Below are positions 36,253-45,800 of a DNA stretch of 64,000 nucleotides, piece after piece (the stretch's first letter is position 1; each line of letters begins with the position of its first letter). Where the stretch lies: positions 4,405,501 to 4,469,500 of the forward strand of contig AP018318.1 in NCBI GenBank assembly GCA_003990705.1. The letters are read 5' to 3'. The notes beneath the pieces are model-generated. The model ran no database searches. It saw only the letters and a list, made by a program, of their open reading frames with translations, and was not told the origin of the DNA. The position numbers and the translations under genes are program-made. The stretch is from Nostoc sp. HK-01 (GTDB lineage: Bacteria > Cyanobacteriota > Cyanobacteriia > Cyanobacteriales > Nostocaceae).

Positions 36253-36488
36253 TGCTTAACTTTCCTCCCTCCGTACCTAGAGCAATTATCCCAAAGCATT
36301 TTAATTCTAAAGATTAATGTGCAGTTAGAAACTCAGATAACACAAATTTCATGAAGGAAGCGTAGACAGAAGGCAAAAGTGCAAATATTTATTTACTCAG
36401 AACTCAGTTACGTAACTTAATTTATTTCTAGACTGGCTGGCCAGAATTATGTCATAAGTAAAAAAGGCTGTTAAATGCAAATCAACTT

Positions 36489-37409
36489 ATGACCGCTGCT
36501 GTACAAAACTCTCCTAACTTGGCTGTTCACTTGGTAAACGGCATTCTGGCAATTAAGCCTTTAGCCAACCTAGCCAAGCACCAAGCCCGGCAAATGATGA
36601 TTAAACGCGCTGAAAAAATTGGTGTACCTTGGACAAAAGCAGTAGAGAAACTACAAGAGCGTGATTGGTCAACTGATTTAGCTCAAGTAGAAAATCCTCA
36701 GCTTGCTTATCCCGAATATTACACCACTTCATTTCATGCTTACGACAAGGGCAATCTAAGTTGGTTAGCGGCTTTTGAAGTAGAACCTGCGGCCCATGCT
36801 GTTCACGCTAAAATTTGGCCTGGTGCTGAAGCTGAAGGCGATCGCCAACTCCGCCAAAGCTATCATAATATTCTCAAACCCCTTCTATCTCAGGAACCAC
36901 GCGACATTCTGGATATAGGATGTAGTGTGGGATTAAGCACCTTTGCTTTGCAGGAAGTTTATCCCCAAGCCAAAGTTACAGGCTTAGATTTATCTCCCTA
37001 TTTCCTGGCTGTTGCCAACTACCGCGCCCAGCAACGTCAAGCTAATATCAATTGGGTTCATGCCGCAGCAGAATCAACAGGGCTACCAGATAAGTCATTT
37101 GATTTAGTTTCCCTATTTCTCATCTGCCATGAATTACCCCAAGTACCAACCAGACAAATTTTTGCGGAAGCGCGGCGGCTGTTGCGTCCCGGCGGTCACT
37201 TGGCCATCATGGATATGAATCCCAAATCGGAAATTTACAAAAAAATGCCAACCTACATTTTGACGCTGCTCAAAAGTACTGAACCATATCTAGATGAGTA
37301 CTTCTCTTTGGATATTGAGCAAGCTTTGATTGATGCAGGTTTCCAACGCCCCACAATTACCAGCAATAGCCCGCGTCACCGGACTGTAATTGCCCAGGTG
37401 CGTGACTAA
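36489..37409 (+). CDS. SAM-dependent methyltransferase (class I)
   Basis: The 306-residue protein has the Rossmann motif I DILDIGCSVGLSTFALQ, then VTGLDLSPYFLAVA (motif II) and FDLVSLFLICHELP (motif IV), with EARRLLRPGGHLAIMDM after it. The first about 130 residues are a distinct helical domain (AIKPLANLAKHQARQMMIKR). The substrate is unknown; the arrangement resembles methyltransferases acting on lipid-like or isoprenoid compounds, which is only a suggestion. Its end overlaps the start of the PrsW-like gene, so the two are probably translated together. Confidence 0.88.
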   Translation: MTAAVQNSPNLAVHLVNGILAIKPLANLAKHQARQMMIKRAEKIGVPWTKAVEKLQERDWSTDLAQVENPQLAYPEYYTTSFHAYDKGNLSWLAAFEVEPAAHAVHAKIWPGAEAEGDRQLRQSYHNILKPLLSQEPRDILDIGCSVGLSTFALQEVYPQAKVTGLDLSPYFLAVANYRAQQRQANINWVHAAAESTGLPDKSFDLVSLFLICHELPQVPTRQIFAEARRLLRPGGHLAIMDMNPKSEIYKKMPTYILTLLKSTEPYLDEYFSLDIEQALIDAGFQRPTITSNSPRHRTVIAQVRD

Positions 37410-38379
37410 TTTAGACTTACTGCTGTGGGCAGTAATTCCACCACTGTTATTTCTAGGTTATTACTATTACCGTGTTGCTTTTGCTCCGGCTTTACCACGC
37501 TTGTTGTTGTTTTTTATTGCCGGAGCAATTTCTGGTGGTGTTGCTCTTGGTTTAGAATGGGCGGCGGAAATTGCATTTAACTCCATTGTAAATTGGCAAC
37601 AAATCCAGCGATCGCTTTTTGGTGCCGCCCTACGCCAACTTGTAGAAATCGGCCCAATTGAAGAAGGCTGCAAGTTAATTGCAGTTATTCTCCCCACAAT
37701 TTATCTGCAACGCAGATATCAACTACGCAGCAGTAGCATTTTACTGTTTACCATTGCTGTGGCTTTAGGTTTTACCGCCGAAGAAAATTGGATTTACTTT
37801 TACTACGGTACAGCATCAATTCTTGACCGGAGTATCGGGACTCTAGTTCATGCGATGTTTTCTGCACCTTGGGGTTATGCTTTAGGCATTTATCTGGCTT
37901 CAAGTATGCGATTAAATCGCAGCAGAAAGTTGATATTACCAGCTTTGATCAATTCTGTAATTTGTCATGCACTAGTGAATGTTTTATCTATTGCTTGGCG
38001 TTATGCTGCACCAGTCAACTTTCTCAGCTATGGTTTATTTCCCTTTTTATTGTGGATGTTTTGGCGATTAGAACAATTACTGCGAAGAGTACAACACCAA
38101 CACCCAATAATCTTGATTTCTGGTCACACACCCCAGCATCGTGCTTGGCAAACAGGTTTAGTAATATTTGCTCTTATCCTTGGTGGCAATGCTATTTTCG
38201 GGCTGTTTCTTTTAGGTAGAATTCTTAGCCCTTTGAGTTGGGCGCAGCTTTTTCACCCAGAGATTTGGCAATTTATCTTGAGTCGCTTTTTACTAAATTT
38301 CTGTTTTGCAATTTTAGCGTGGTTTATTTATCTATATTTACGCAATTCATTTCTATTCAAATCATCTAGGCGATTTTAA
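37402..38379 (+). CDS. PrsW-family intramembrane metalloprotease-like protein
   Basis: The protein has about 325 residues with about eight membrane segments. The PrsW signatures are present in order: EEGCKLIAV (paired Glu), FTAEENWIYF, GTLVHAMFSAPWGYALG and NSVICHALVNV, supplying the Glu and His residues that bind zinc. PrsW-type enzymes cleave membrane proteins such as anti-sigma factors within the membrane; the target here is unknown. GTG 37402 is the likely start, overlapping the end of the methyltransferase gene by 8 bp; a TTG at 37390 is possible. Confidence 0.85.
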   Translation: MTNLDLLLWAVIPPLLFLGYYYYRVAFAPALPRLLLFFIAGAISGGVALGLEWAAEIAFNSIVNWQQIQRSLFGAALRQLVEIGPIEEGCKLIAVILPTIYLQRRYQLRSSSILLFTIAVALGFTAEENWIYFYYGTASILDRSIGTLVHAMFSAPWGYALGIYLASSMRLNRSRKLILPALINSVICHALVNVLSIAWRYAAPVNFLSYGLFPFLLWMFWRLEQLLRRVQHQHPIILISGHTPQHRAWQTGLVIFALILGGNAIFGLFLLGRILSPLSWAQLFHPEIWQFILSRFLLNFCFAILAWFIYLYLRNSFLFKSSRRF

Positions 38380-38486
38380 TTAATAGCAATTGTAGTTAGC
38401 CTAGGTAGAAATGAAGCTGCAAAATCTGGTTGATATTGCTGCAACCAGTTCATAATTCTTGCTAATGCTGCGGTTAATTTTGCCAT
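38376..38486 (-). pseudogene. Possible N-terminal fragment of an SMI1/KNR4-type gene
   Basis: The minus-strand frame of 36 codons reads MAKLTAALARIMNWLQQYQP then DFAASFLPRLTTIAIN. The ALxRIxNWLQQxQPxFAxSLxPGLT pattern resembles the start of SMI1/KNR4 family proteins, which often act as immunity proteins. The frame stops just where the next conserved block would be and overlaps the end of the PrsW-like gene by 4 bp. It may be a gene truncated by a deletion. Low to moderate confidence. Confidence 0.35.
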
Positions 38487-38671
38487 AAAATTTCAAACTT
38501 TAAGATAAATTGTGAATTGAATATTTGTAACCTAAATTAACACAACAAAAAAATCCGACTTTTTCGCAGACTTTGGCTACTACACCACATAAAATTGCCG
38601 ACTTTCACCGACTGACAAAAGAAAGAGCGATCGCTTAGGCTATTGGGCGTAGAGTAGAAAGTATAAAAAAT

Positions 38672-39601
38672 ATGGTTAACACTACTAGCCCACCAATAGA
38701 AGATTTGGCAGATCAAAGCTATGCCAGTCCTAACTATTGGCAAATACAACACCGTCTACGTTCGCTGATAGATCACTACGTAGCTGTCGAAAAATTAGAT
38801 AATCGTTTGCAAGATTTACCCACACAATTTACCAATCCTCAGCCCCTTCCCTGGAAACCCATTGATTGGCAAGCCATCAACCGCAATCAAATCATTGGTA
38901 TAGCACCAGAAGTATTTTTATCTATCTTGATAGGTGCGATGGATACAGAAGCACCCATTCGCGGCTACACCCAAACCAGCCGCCAGTATTTAGCACAATT
39001 ACATCCCCAAATGGCGCGGTTTGTTGGTGGAATAGTCAATAAAGATGGTGAACTCCAAGAAATTGGTTTATGGGAAAAAGAAGAACGCCAGCACACACCT
39101 GCATTACTGAAGGTTTACACCCAACTAACAGGCGAAAAAATCATCCCCAAACACCGCACCGTGAGAGGCTACCTCCCCACCGATGATCCCCAAGAAGACC
39201 TATATCGCCACGGCTTACATCGAGTAGCTACAGAATACGGTGCAACCTGTCTTTACCTGTGGATGATGGCGCACACAACCGGCGCACTCCACGAAGTTCT
39301 AGAAGAACTCGCCAAAGATGAAATCAACCACATGACCAAATTTTGGGGCTTTGGAGTCTGGGCGTACCCCAACACAGGATTCATTCGCATCACCAACACC
39401 CTGATCAAAACCCGTTCTCAAAACTATCAACGTAACAACCTGATGCGTACCCTACGCCGCATGATGAATACACTCAACTGGAACGCCTGGACACTCACCA
39501 ACAAAACCACTCTCCTTTACACCTTTACCCACACCATGCGCCACCTCTGGAAATGGCACAACACTCTCACCCCAGAGTATTTACAAAACCTCTTTAAATA
39601 A
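38672..39601 (+). CDS. Ferritin-like diiron protein (acyl-ACP-desaturase-like motifs)
   Basis: The 309-residue protein is mainly helical and carries two ExxH-type iron motifs: [19 protein letters not shown] near residue 130 and [19 protein letters not shown] near 210, with extra acidic residues ([16 protein letters not shown]) on the neighbouring helices. The pattern EERQH...DEINH parallels the EENRHG...DEKRHE of acyl-ACP desaturases, so a ferritin-like diiron oxidase fold is inferred. The substrate is unknown. The gene is 58 bp upstream of uppS on the same strand, so the two may share a transcript. Confidence 0.72.
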   Translation: MVNTTSPPIEDLADQSYASPNYWQIQHRLRSLIDHYVAVEKLDNRLQDLPTQFTNPQPLPWKPIDWQAINRNQIIGIAPEVFLSILIGAMDTEAPIRGYTQTSRQYLAQLHPQMARFVGGIVNKDGELQEIGLWEKEERQHTPALLKVYTQLTGEKIIPKHRTVRGYLPTDDPQEDLYRHGLHRVATEYGATCLYLWMMAHTTGALHEVLEELAKDEINHMTKFWGFGVWAYPNTGFIRITNTLIKTRSQNYQRNNLMRTLRRMMNTLNWNAWTLTNKTTLLYTFTHTMRHLWKWHNTLTPEYLQNLFK

Positions 39602-39659
39602 TCATCTTTCGTGCCTTTGCGCGAACCCTGAATCAATCCCCTCATCAACATCAAAAACC

Positions 39660-40403
39660 ATGACTTTACCTCTAGACCTAAACCCAGAAAAAATCCCTCA
39701 ACACGTAGCCGTCATTATGGATGGTAACGGTAGATGGGCAACCAACCGAGGGCTACCCCGCATAGCCGGACATCGCCAAGGCGCAAGAACCCTTAAACAA
39801 CTATTACGCTACTGCAAAGATTGGGGAATTAAAGCCCTCACCGCCTACGCCTTCTCAACCGAAAATTGGCAACGTCCCATTGAAGAAGTAGACTTTCTTA
39901 TGCGCTTAATTGAAAGATTTCTGCGCCGGGAATTAGCGCAAATGCACCAAGAAGGAATCAAAATTTCCTTTATTGGTGATTTATCAGCCTTACCTCCATC
40001 TCTGCAAAAACAAATAGCTCATTCAATGACAGAGACATTCAATAATCAAGCAATTCATTTTACCCTTGCTGTCAATTACGGTAGCCGCAACGAAATTACT
40101 AGAGCCTGTCGTCAAGTAGCAGAACTCGTGGAACAAGGCAAAATCAATGCAGCAGCAGTTAATGAAACCTTGATAGAACAACACCTCTATACAGTTGATA
40201 CTCCCACCCCCGATTTACTGATTCGGACTAGTGGAGAGATGCGGTTGAGTAATTTTCTGTTGTGGCAAATGGCATATACAGAGATGTACTTTGCTGATAT
40301 TCTTTGGCCTGATTTTGACACAGAAGCATTTCATCAGGCGTTGTTGAGTTACCAACAGCGCGATCGCCGTTTCGGTAAAGTGAAGGCTGTTTTTTCCGCC
40401 TAA
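39660..40403 (+). CDS. uppS: Polyprenyl diphosphate synthase (undecaprenyl-PP synthase)
   Basis: The 247-residue protein contains all cis-prenyltransferase motifs: [19 protein letters not shown] with the catalytic Asp, [25 protein letters not shown], and [20 protein letters not shown] with TEMYF. It condenses isopentenyl diphosphate with farnesyl diphosphate to make the C55 carrier for peptidoglycan and glycans. The position directly after the diiron protein may reflect a lipid-related operon. The start at 39660 gives the normal N-terminus. Confidence 0.95.
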   Translation: MTLPLDLNPEKIPQHVAVIMDGNGRWATNRGLPRIAGHRQGARTLKQLLRYCKDWGIKALTAYAFSTENWQRPIEEVDFLMRLIERFLRRELAQMHQEGIKISFIGDLSALPPSLQKQIAHSMTETFNNQAIHFTLAVNYGSRNEITRACRQVAELVEQGKINAAAVNETLIEQHLYTVDTPTPDLLIRTSGEMRLSNFLLWQMAYTEMYFADILWPDFDTEAFHQALLSYQQRDRRFGKVKAVFSA

Positions 40404-40574
40404 CACACAAGTGCGATCGCTGCCTTTACTTTATTCCTATATCTATTATCGCCATACCCTACGGAAAGCCGCTTACGCGTCTACATCCTCGTTAATCGGT
40501 GTTTTTTATCTAAAACTAAAGCACTAAATTAGCTGAAACAGTCCACTCATCGGTTGCTTTTAAATTAAAAAAGA

Positions 40575-41060
40575 TTAACAATTTTCTCCTGGCTGTTCAC
40601 AAGCACCAATACTCACCCAACTGCTAGAACCATTTTGCCAATGTTCTTTTTTCCATATTGGTGCGTTGTGTTTCAGGGTATCAATAGCATAGCGACACGC
40701 TTCAAACGCCTCACCCCGATGGGGACAACCAATAGCAACTAAAACGCTGATTTCTCCAACTTGTAACCGTCCAATGCGGTGATGAATTACAACTCGATTA
40801 ATCTCAGGCCAAAACGTGCGAATCTCAGCAGCAATTTGATAAAACACCTGCATAGCCATTGGTTCGTAGGCTTGATATTCTAAAGCAACCACAGGTTGTC
40901 CATCAGTATTATTGCGTACCATACCACTCATCACCACCACAGCACCATTAGCCGACGCATCAGCTTTAGCATAAATTTCCTCTAAAGATAATGGGGCAAA
41001 GGTAATCGCAAAACTATCTTCGATTCTCGGCTTGACTGGTGCAGTAAATGTATTGGTCAT
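40575..41060 (-). CDS. moaE: Molybdopterin synthase catalytic subunit MoaE
   Basis: The 161-residue protein has the MoaE motifs: SGMVRNNTDGQPVVALEYQA, VVIHHRIGRLQVGEISVLV, GCPHRGEAFEACRYAIDTLK and APIWKKEHW, including the active-site lysines. It transfers sulfur with MoaD to make molybdopterin. MoaD is not encoded in the window. The gene stands alone on the minus strand. Confidence 0.93.
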   Translation of the reverse strand: MTNTFTAPVKPRIEDSFAITFAPLSLEEIYAKADASANGAVVVMSGMVRNNTDGQPVVALEYQAYEPMAMQVFYQIAAEIRTFWPEINRVVIHHRIGRLQVGEISVLVAIGCPHRGEAFEACRYAIDTLKHNAPIWKKEHWQNGSSSWVSIGACEQPGENC

Positions 41061-41502
41061 AGCGAAGTTAATAATAATTCGTATAAGTAAGCATAGCTAC
41101 TACTTAAGTATATTGCTCTGGGGCAAAATGCTACCTCTTCCCTATATTGATAAATTTTGGGACATAACAATCTGGTAGCTCTTATTTATCAAAACAACCT
41201 CAAAACATTGACTGAAATTCAAGATAATTGATGTAAATTTACTTTAAAATCAAATTTGTTTTGTCATCCTCCTTAAGGAGTATTACTATAATTAAAATGA
41301 TAAGACCTGCTTGGTCTGTTATTTAGTTTTGCTTATAGTTCTGTTTGGACTTGAGAGCATTCACGACAAAATTTAACATCAATACTTTGACAATTTTTCT
41401 TCTTGATTAATATCTTTTGACACCAAGGTCATAATGAAACTTTTTTCACCTATTGAATCATGATGCCAGCGGCAATTATATAAATAATTTGGGTAAAATT
41501 TG
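41061..41502. other. Divergent intergenic region upstream of the first hybrid kinase
   Basis: This 442-bp spacer holds a small hairpin AGACC-tgctt-GGTCT at 41303-41317. Just upstream on the minus strand is a frame containing CxxC-like pairs (KNCQSIDVKFCRECSQVQ) that has no start codon and ends at about 41335. That frame is noted only as a possible decayed gene. Confidence 0.35.
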
Positions 41503-44313
41503 ATGGAAACTTTAATATGTAACTACGAAGTAGCAAGGTTAGAAGCTTTACAGCAGTATCAAATTCTAGATACTCCCCCAGAACAAGCATTTGATGATTT
41601 GGTATCATTAGCAGCACAGATTTGTGACACACCAATAGCCTTAATTAATTTTATTGATGTTAACCGTCAGTGGTTCAAAGCGAAAGTAGGGTTAGATATT
41701 CAGCAAATACCTGTCGGTATTGGCTTTTGTCGCTTTTGTCTAGAGAAAAAAGATATTGTAGTGATTCCTGACACTCTATTAGATGAAGATTTTGCTCAAG
41801 AAGTAGTTGTCACATCCCCACCTTATGTGAGATTTTACGCTGGTGTGCCTTTATTTGCGCCAAGAGGAGAAGTCATTGGGACTTTGTGTGTAATAGATAA
41901 CGTACCACGAGAAATTAGTCCCAAACAGGTAGAATCACTACAAGCTATTAGTCGCTTGATAGTTAGACAATTAGATATTCGCCGCAATTTGGGGGAACTT
42001 TCTCAGATAAAAACTGAGTACCAGCAAGCACAAGTAGCACTGCAAGAAAGTCAATCTACCCTGCACAGTTTCTTTGATAGTGCGCCGATGATGATGGGTG
42101 TTGTGGAATTAGGCGAAAATAATATCTTTCATGTTTCTGATAATTTGAGTGCAGCGCAGTTTTTTGGACTTACCCCCAAGATAATGCAAAATCGCTGCGA
42201 ACAGAAAATTGGCGTAGCACATTCTTATTTGCAACGGTGGCGACATTACTTTGACCAAGCGGAACAAACCCAATTACCTGTGAGGTTTGAAGATGTTTAC
42301 GATACTCCGCAAGGAAGAAAATGTTTGTCAGCCACTATCTCTGTAATTGTCGGCAGTTCCTCTGGGCGATCGCAATTTGCATATATAGTAGAGGACATTA
42401 GCGATCGCCAGCAAGCAGAAACACAATTACGCTGGAAAGAAACACTGTTACACTCCATGAATAGTGTCTCGCCACTGGCATTTTATGTTGTCGATAAATA
42501 TACCGATAACATCTTATATTTTAACGATCGCTTCTGTGAAATTTGGGGCATTGTCCACCTCAAAGAACTGATGGAACATCAACAATTGTTACACCAAGAT
42601 ATTCTTGCCGAAGTCTGCAAATCAATTGTTGATCTGCCGCGATTCATGAATTCTTGCCAAGTATTGCAACAAACAGATAACTGTTGTGTTACTGAAGATG
42701 AAATAGCCTTGACTGATGGGCGAACTATTCGGCGATTATCTACACAAATTTGCCAGCAAAATAATCAATATTGCGTCCGTTTATATATTTTTGAAGATAT
42801 CACAGTTCAGAAACAAACAGAACAAAAATTTCGGGAACAAGCCGCATTATTAGATGTGGCAACAGATGCCATTATTTTACGAGATTTATCAGATAAAATT
42901 TTACTTTGGAATCAAAGTGCTACCAATCTTTACGGGTGGACAACAGCAGAAGCATTGGGTAAAAATGCCAATCAATTATTAAATCACAACTGTTTACCAC
43001 AATATTCAGAAATTCGTAATCTAGTTTTAGAACATGGGCATTGGCAAGGAGAACTGCAAAAAAATAACCGTTCTGGAAAACAATTAATTGTTGAAAGTCG
43101 CTGGACATTGGTACGCGATGAACATAATCAAGCAAAATCAATTTTAGTTGTAGACACTGACATTACCCAGCGCAAACAATTAGAAAATCAATTTTTACGT
43201 ACCCAACGAATGGAGAGTATTGGTACTCTCGCCAGTGGTATTGCTCACGATTTAAATAATGTTTTATCGCCAATTTTAATGGCTGTACAGCTATTAAAAA
43301 ATAAAAACACAGAGCAAAATCAGCCGCAGATATTATCAATTATTGAAACTAATGTCAAACGTGGGGCAAATTTAGTTAAACAAGTGCTTTCTTTTGTGCG
43401 AGGAACCGAAGGCGATCGCACCATAATTCAAGTTAAGCATTTGATCATGGATATCCAGCAAATTATTCAACAAACATTTCCCAAATCCATAGAATTTATT
43501 GCAGAAATTCAACCAGATTTATCAACAGTTTGTGGTGATAGCACTCAACTACATCAAGTTTTGCTGAACTTATGTGTTAATGCCCGTGATGCTATGCCCA
43601 CAGGCGGAAATTTGAGTATTTCCGCCGAAAATATTTGGCTTGATGCAGATTATGTACAAATACATCTTGATGCTCAAGTTGGTGCATACATTGTCTTAAC
43701 AGTGAGTGATAGTGGAATTGGCATTAATAGTACTTTATTAGATAGAATATTTGAACCATTTTTTACCACAAAAGAATTTGGGAAAGGTACAGGGCTGGGT
43801 TTATCAACAGTCATGGGTATTATTAAAGGACATGGTGGTTTTATTACTGTGTCCAGTTGTATGGGTCAAGGCACAACCTTTAAAGTTTACTTACCAGCAG
43901 TGCATACAGAAGATGTAACTGAGATATGGGCAGAAGCAGAAATATCCAAAGGTCAAGGAGAATTGATTTTAGTTGTGGATGACGAGACCGCAATTCAGTC
44001 AATTACCGCCTCCGCCTTAGCAAACCATAACTACCAAACAATTTGCGCGAGTGACGGTATGGAAGCGATCGCAGTTTATACTCAGCATCAAAATAAAATT
44101 AGTGCGGCAATTATCGATATGATGATGCCTAACATGGATGGAGCCACAACCATTCACCAATTAACAACAATTAATCCTCAAATTCCTATCATAGCCGTCA
44201 GTGGACTAGCTACCAGTGAGCAAGTTCCGACTGGTCAAATCGTCTTTTTACCTAAACCCTACAGTACCCCAGAATTACTGGCATTTCTGCATAAAATTTT
44301 GCATTCACAGTGA
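41503..44313 (+). CDS. Hybrid sensor histidine kinase: GAF-PAS-PAS-PAS-HisKA-HATPase-REC
   Basis: The product has about 936 residues. An N-terminal GAF domain covers about 20-160 (FDDLVSLAAQICDTPIALIN, GTLCVIDNVPREIS) and lacks a bilin-type Cys-His. Three PAS domains follow to about 560. The HisKA phospho-acceptor lies in GIAHDLNNVLSPILMA (His near 581). The ATPase has NARDAMPTGG, SDSGIG and GTGLGLS boxes. A receiver at about 815-936 has its phosphorylation Asp in AIIDMMMPNMDG. The HisKA-REC half is a close paralogue of the gene at 48296. The ATG at 41503 follows a TTG at 41500. It belongs to the local phosphorelay cluster. Confidence 0.93.
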   Translation: METLICNYEVARLEALQQYQILDTPPEQAFDDLVSLAAQICDTPIALINFIDVNRQWFKAKVGLDIQQIPVGIGFCRFCLEKKDIVVIPDTLLDEDFAQEVVVTSPPYVRFYAGVPLFAPRGEVIGTLCVIDNVPREISPKQVESLQAISRLIVRQLDIRRNLGELSQIKTEYQQAQVALQESQSTLHSFFDSAPMMMGVVELGENNIFHVSDNLSAAQFFGLTPKIMQNRCEQKIGVAHSYLQRWRHYFDQAEQTQLPVRFEDVYDTPQGRKCLSATISVIVGSSSGRSQFAYIVEDISDRQQAETQLRWKETLLHSMNSVSPLAFYVVDKYTDNILYFNDRFCEIWGIVHLKELMEHQQLLHQDILAEVCKSIVDLPRFMNSCQVLQQTDNCCVTEDEIALTDGRTIRRLSTQICQQNNQYCVRLYIFEDITVQKQTEQKFREQAALLDVATDAIILRDLSDKILLWNQSATNLYGWTTAEALGKNANQLLNHNCLPQYSEIRNLVLEHGHWQGELQKNNRSGKQLIVESRWTLVRDEHNQAKSILVVDTDITQRKQLENQFLRTQRMESIGTLASGIAHDLNNVLSPILMAVQLLKNKNTEQNQPQILSIIETNVKRGANLVKQVLSFVRGTEGDRTIIQVKHLIMDIQQIIQQTFPKSIEFIAEIQPDLSTVCGDSTQLHQVLLNLCVNARDAMPTGGNLSISAENIWLDADYVQIHLDAQVGAYIVLTVSDSGIGINSTLLDRIFEPFFTTKEFGKGTGLGLSTVMGIIKGHGGFITVSSCMGQGTTFKVYLPAVHTEDVTEIWAEAEISKGQGELILVVDDETAIQSITASALANHNYQTICASDGMEAIAVYTQHQNKISAAIIDMMMPNMDGATTIHQLTTINPQIPIIAVSGLATSEQVPTGQIVFLPKPYSTPELLAFLHKILHSQ

Positions 44314-44370
44314 TAAATCAGTAAACACCATAGGGGAGATCAAAAAATTGATGACCAATGACTAATCACC

Positions 44371-45066
44371 ATGACTAATCAAAATTCGGCACTGATTCTG
44401 ATTGTCGATGACGACGATATAACGCGAATTCACTTGCGTCAACTTATGGAACATGCAGGATATCGAGTCGTAGAAGCTAGTAATGGTTCCGAAGCTATTA
44501 GTACCTACACAGATTTACATCCAGATATGGTGCTATTAGATGCCATTATGCCAGTCATGGATGGATTTACTTGTTGCGCTCAATTGCAAACATTCCCTGA
44601 TATTCAAGACACACCGATATTAATGATTACAGCAGCTTATGAGCCAGCCGCTGTAGAACGAGCTTTTGCTGTAGGTGCAACCGACTACATTACTAAACCA
44701 ATTCAATGGGTAGTACTATCCCACAGAATCCGCCATCTTTTGGCAGCATCTCGCGCCATCAAGCAATTACGGCAGCAAAACCAACAGGCGCAACTTCGAG
44801 AAGCCCAAATTAGAATTGCCCTAGAAGCCGCCCGTATGGGTACTTGGGACTGGGATATCAGCACCAATCAAGTTACTTGGTCAGATAACAAAGAAGCACT
44901 ATTTGGCTTAAAGCCGGGTAGTTTTGATGATCAGTATGAAACTTTTTTGAACTGTATTCACCCCCAAGACCGCCATTTTGTCAATATCTCGATCATGCAA
45001 GCTGTGCAAACAGACACAGAGTATGATGTGGAATTTCGGGCGTTGCTGAATAAAGGGATGAATTAA
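44371..45066 (+). pseudogene. 5' part of a REC-PAS-PAS-GAF-HisKA sensor gene, truncated by an IS
   Basis: Translation gives a receiver domain (ILIVDDDDITRIHLRQLMEH, phospho-Asp in VLLDAIMPVMDG, Lys in ITKPIQW) over residues 1-125, a coiled-coil linker and the first part of a PAS domain (EAARMGTWDWDISTNQVTW). The host sequence ends at 45038; the last codons up to TAA at 45064-45066 are IS sequence. The receiver could still be made as a truncated 231-residue protein. The remainder of the gene continues at 45793, and joining the halves across one copy of the 8-bp duplication restores DVEFRIVLPDLSIRW in frame. Confidence 0.9.
45031..45038. repeat. Target site duplication, left copy
   Basis: GAATTTCG flanks the IS on the left and is repeated exactly at 45793-45800. 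The 8-bp length suits IS1-family insertions. Confidence 0.92.
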
Positions 45067-45067
45067 T

Positions 45068-45409
45068 TTATATAGGTACAATTTGATACTTCAAATAATG
45101 AAGTAATAATTTAATTGAGTGTCTCAGCATTTGTTCTGATTTGGAATAGCATAAAGTTTTTCTGTGAAGGCGTGCAAGATAATGACGTAATCGGGTATTT
45201 TCATTTTCTACTCGCGTCATATATGTTTTACTCACAATTTGGTCTCCATCTGGTATAAAACTGGGGTAAACTTTCCAGCCATCGGTCACATAAAAATAGC
45301 TTTCCCACTGTTTCACAATTTCCCATAATGGCTCGAATGTTTCCGCACTATGGTCTCCTAAGACCCAGGCTAAAATACCTTGAGTAAAGTGATTTACTGC
45401 TGTCCACAA
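45068..45409 (-). CDS. IS1-family transposase, InsB-type catalytic half
   Basis: This frame carries the catalytic part of the transposase: WLWTAVNHFTQGILAWVLGD, DGWKVYP and the ending RVENENTRLRHYLARLHRKT then LCYSKSEQMLRHSI, the pattern of the IS1 DDE-type C-terminus. It has no RBS; its natural product is the InsAB' fusion made by -1 frameshifting from the upstream frame at the A8 run (45420-45427). Read through that shift, the joined protein continues ETFIGSKKNKIWLWTAV without a break, like the IS1 DE(L/M)WGFVGSK region. Confidence 0.88.
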   Translation of the reverse strand: MWTAVNHFTQGILAWVLGDHSAETFEPLWEIVKQWESYFYVTDGWKVYPSFIPDGDQIVSKTYMTRVENENTRLRHYLARLHRKTLCYSKSEQMLRHSIKLLLHYLKYQIVPI

Positions 45410-45753
45410 CCAGATTTTGTTTTTTTTGAACCTATGAATGTCTCTAATTCATCTAGTTCTCCAACTTCTGGTACAGCATCTTCTTGGGGTACGTCTGGCA
45501 GCTTTTCTCCTCTTTGTTTTACCCAAGAGATTATAGTAGTATGATGTACACCTTTAACACGTTCAATCCCACGAAAACCCATCCCATTAAGATACATTTT
45601 TAAACATTCTTGTTTAAGTTCCTCTGAGTATCCTTTTGGCGGATCGTACACATCAATAAATTGGCGATCGCAGTTAGTACAGATGTGATTTTGTTTACCT
45701 CTCCGTTTTCCATTCTTTCTAATTTCCGTAGACTCACAGTATGGACATTGCAC
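45394..45753 (-). CDS. IS1-family InsA-type DNA-binding protein
   Basis: The 119-residue protein has an N-terminal zinc ribbon (MQCPYCESTEIRKNGKRRG with HICTNC) and a helix-turn-helix (GMGFRGIERVKGVHHTTIIS). Its last residues (KKTKSGCGQQ) come from the unshifted frame. In IS1, InsA is a repressor and end-binding protein, and the -1 frameshifted fusion with InsB is the active transposase. Confidence 0.9.
   Translation of the reverse strand: MQCPYCESTEIRKNGKRRGKQNHICTNCDRQFIDVYDPPKGYSEELKQECLKMYLNGMGFRGIERVKGVHHTTIISWVKQRGEKLPDVPQEDAVPEVGELDELETFIGSKKTKSGCGQQ
45420..45427 (-). other. Programmed -1 frameshift site (A8)
   Basis: On the coding strand the sequence is GGTTCAAAAAAAACAAAATC. Slipping back one base on the A8 run changes the frame from TCA AAA AAA ACA to one that reads into the InsB-like part, as in the A6C signal of IS1. 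Confidence 0.75.
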
Positions 45754-45792
45754 AGTAGATTACCTCAATTCATCCCTCTATTATGCAACGCC

Positions 45793-45800
45793 GAATTTCG
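45793..45800. repeat. Target site duplication, right copy
   Basis: GAATTTCG, identical to 45031-45038, directly follows the IS end. Confidence 0.92.

Larger units (their letters stand above)
45039..45792 (-). mobile_element. IS1-family insertion sequence, 754 bp
   Basis: The ends are 26-bp inverted repeats (45039-45064, 45767-45792) starting GGCGTTGC, 23 of 26 bases matching. Inside are two overlapping minus-strand frames of InsA and InsB type joined by an A8 slippage site. Flanking 8-bp duplications are identical. Together these define a complete and probably recent, possibly still active, IS1-family element in reverse orientation to the gene it interrupts. Confidence 0.93.

Noticed and set aside
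41332-41430. Minus-strand frame with CxxC-like pairs (KFCRECSQVQTEL)
   Set aside because: No start codon in frame and a stop just upstream; at best a decayed zinc-ribbon gene, too weak to list.
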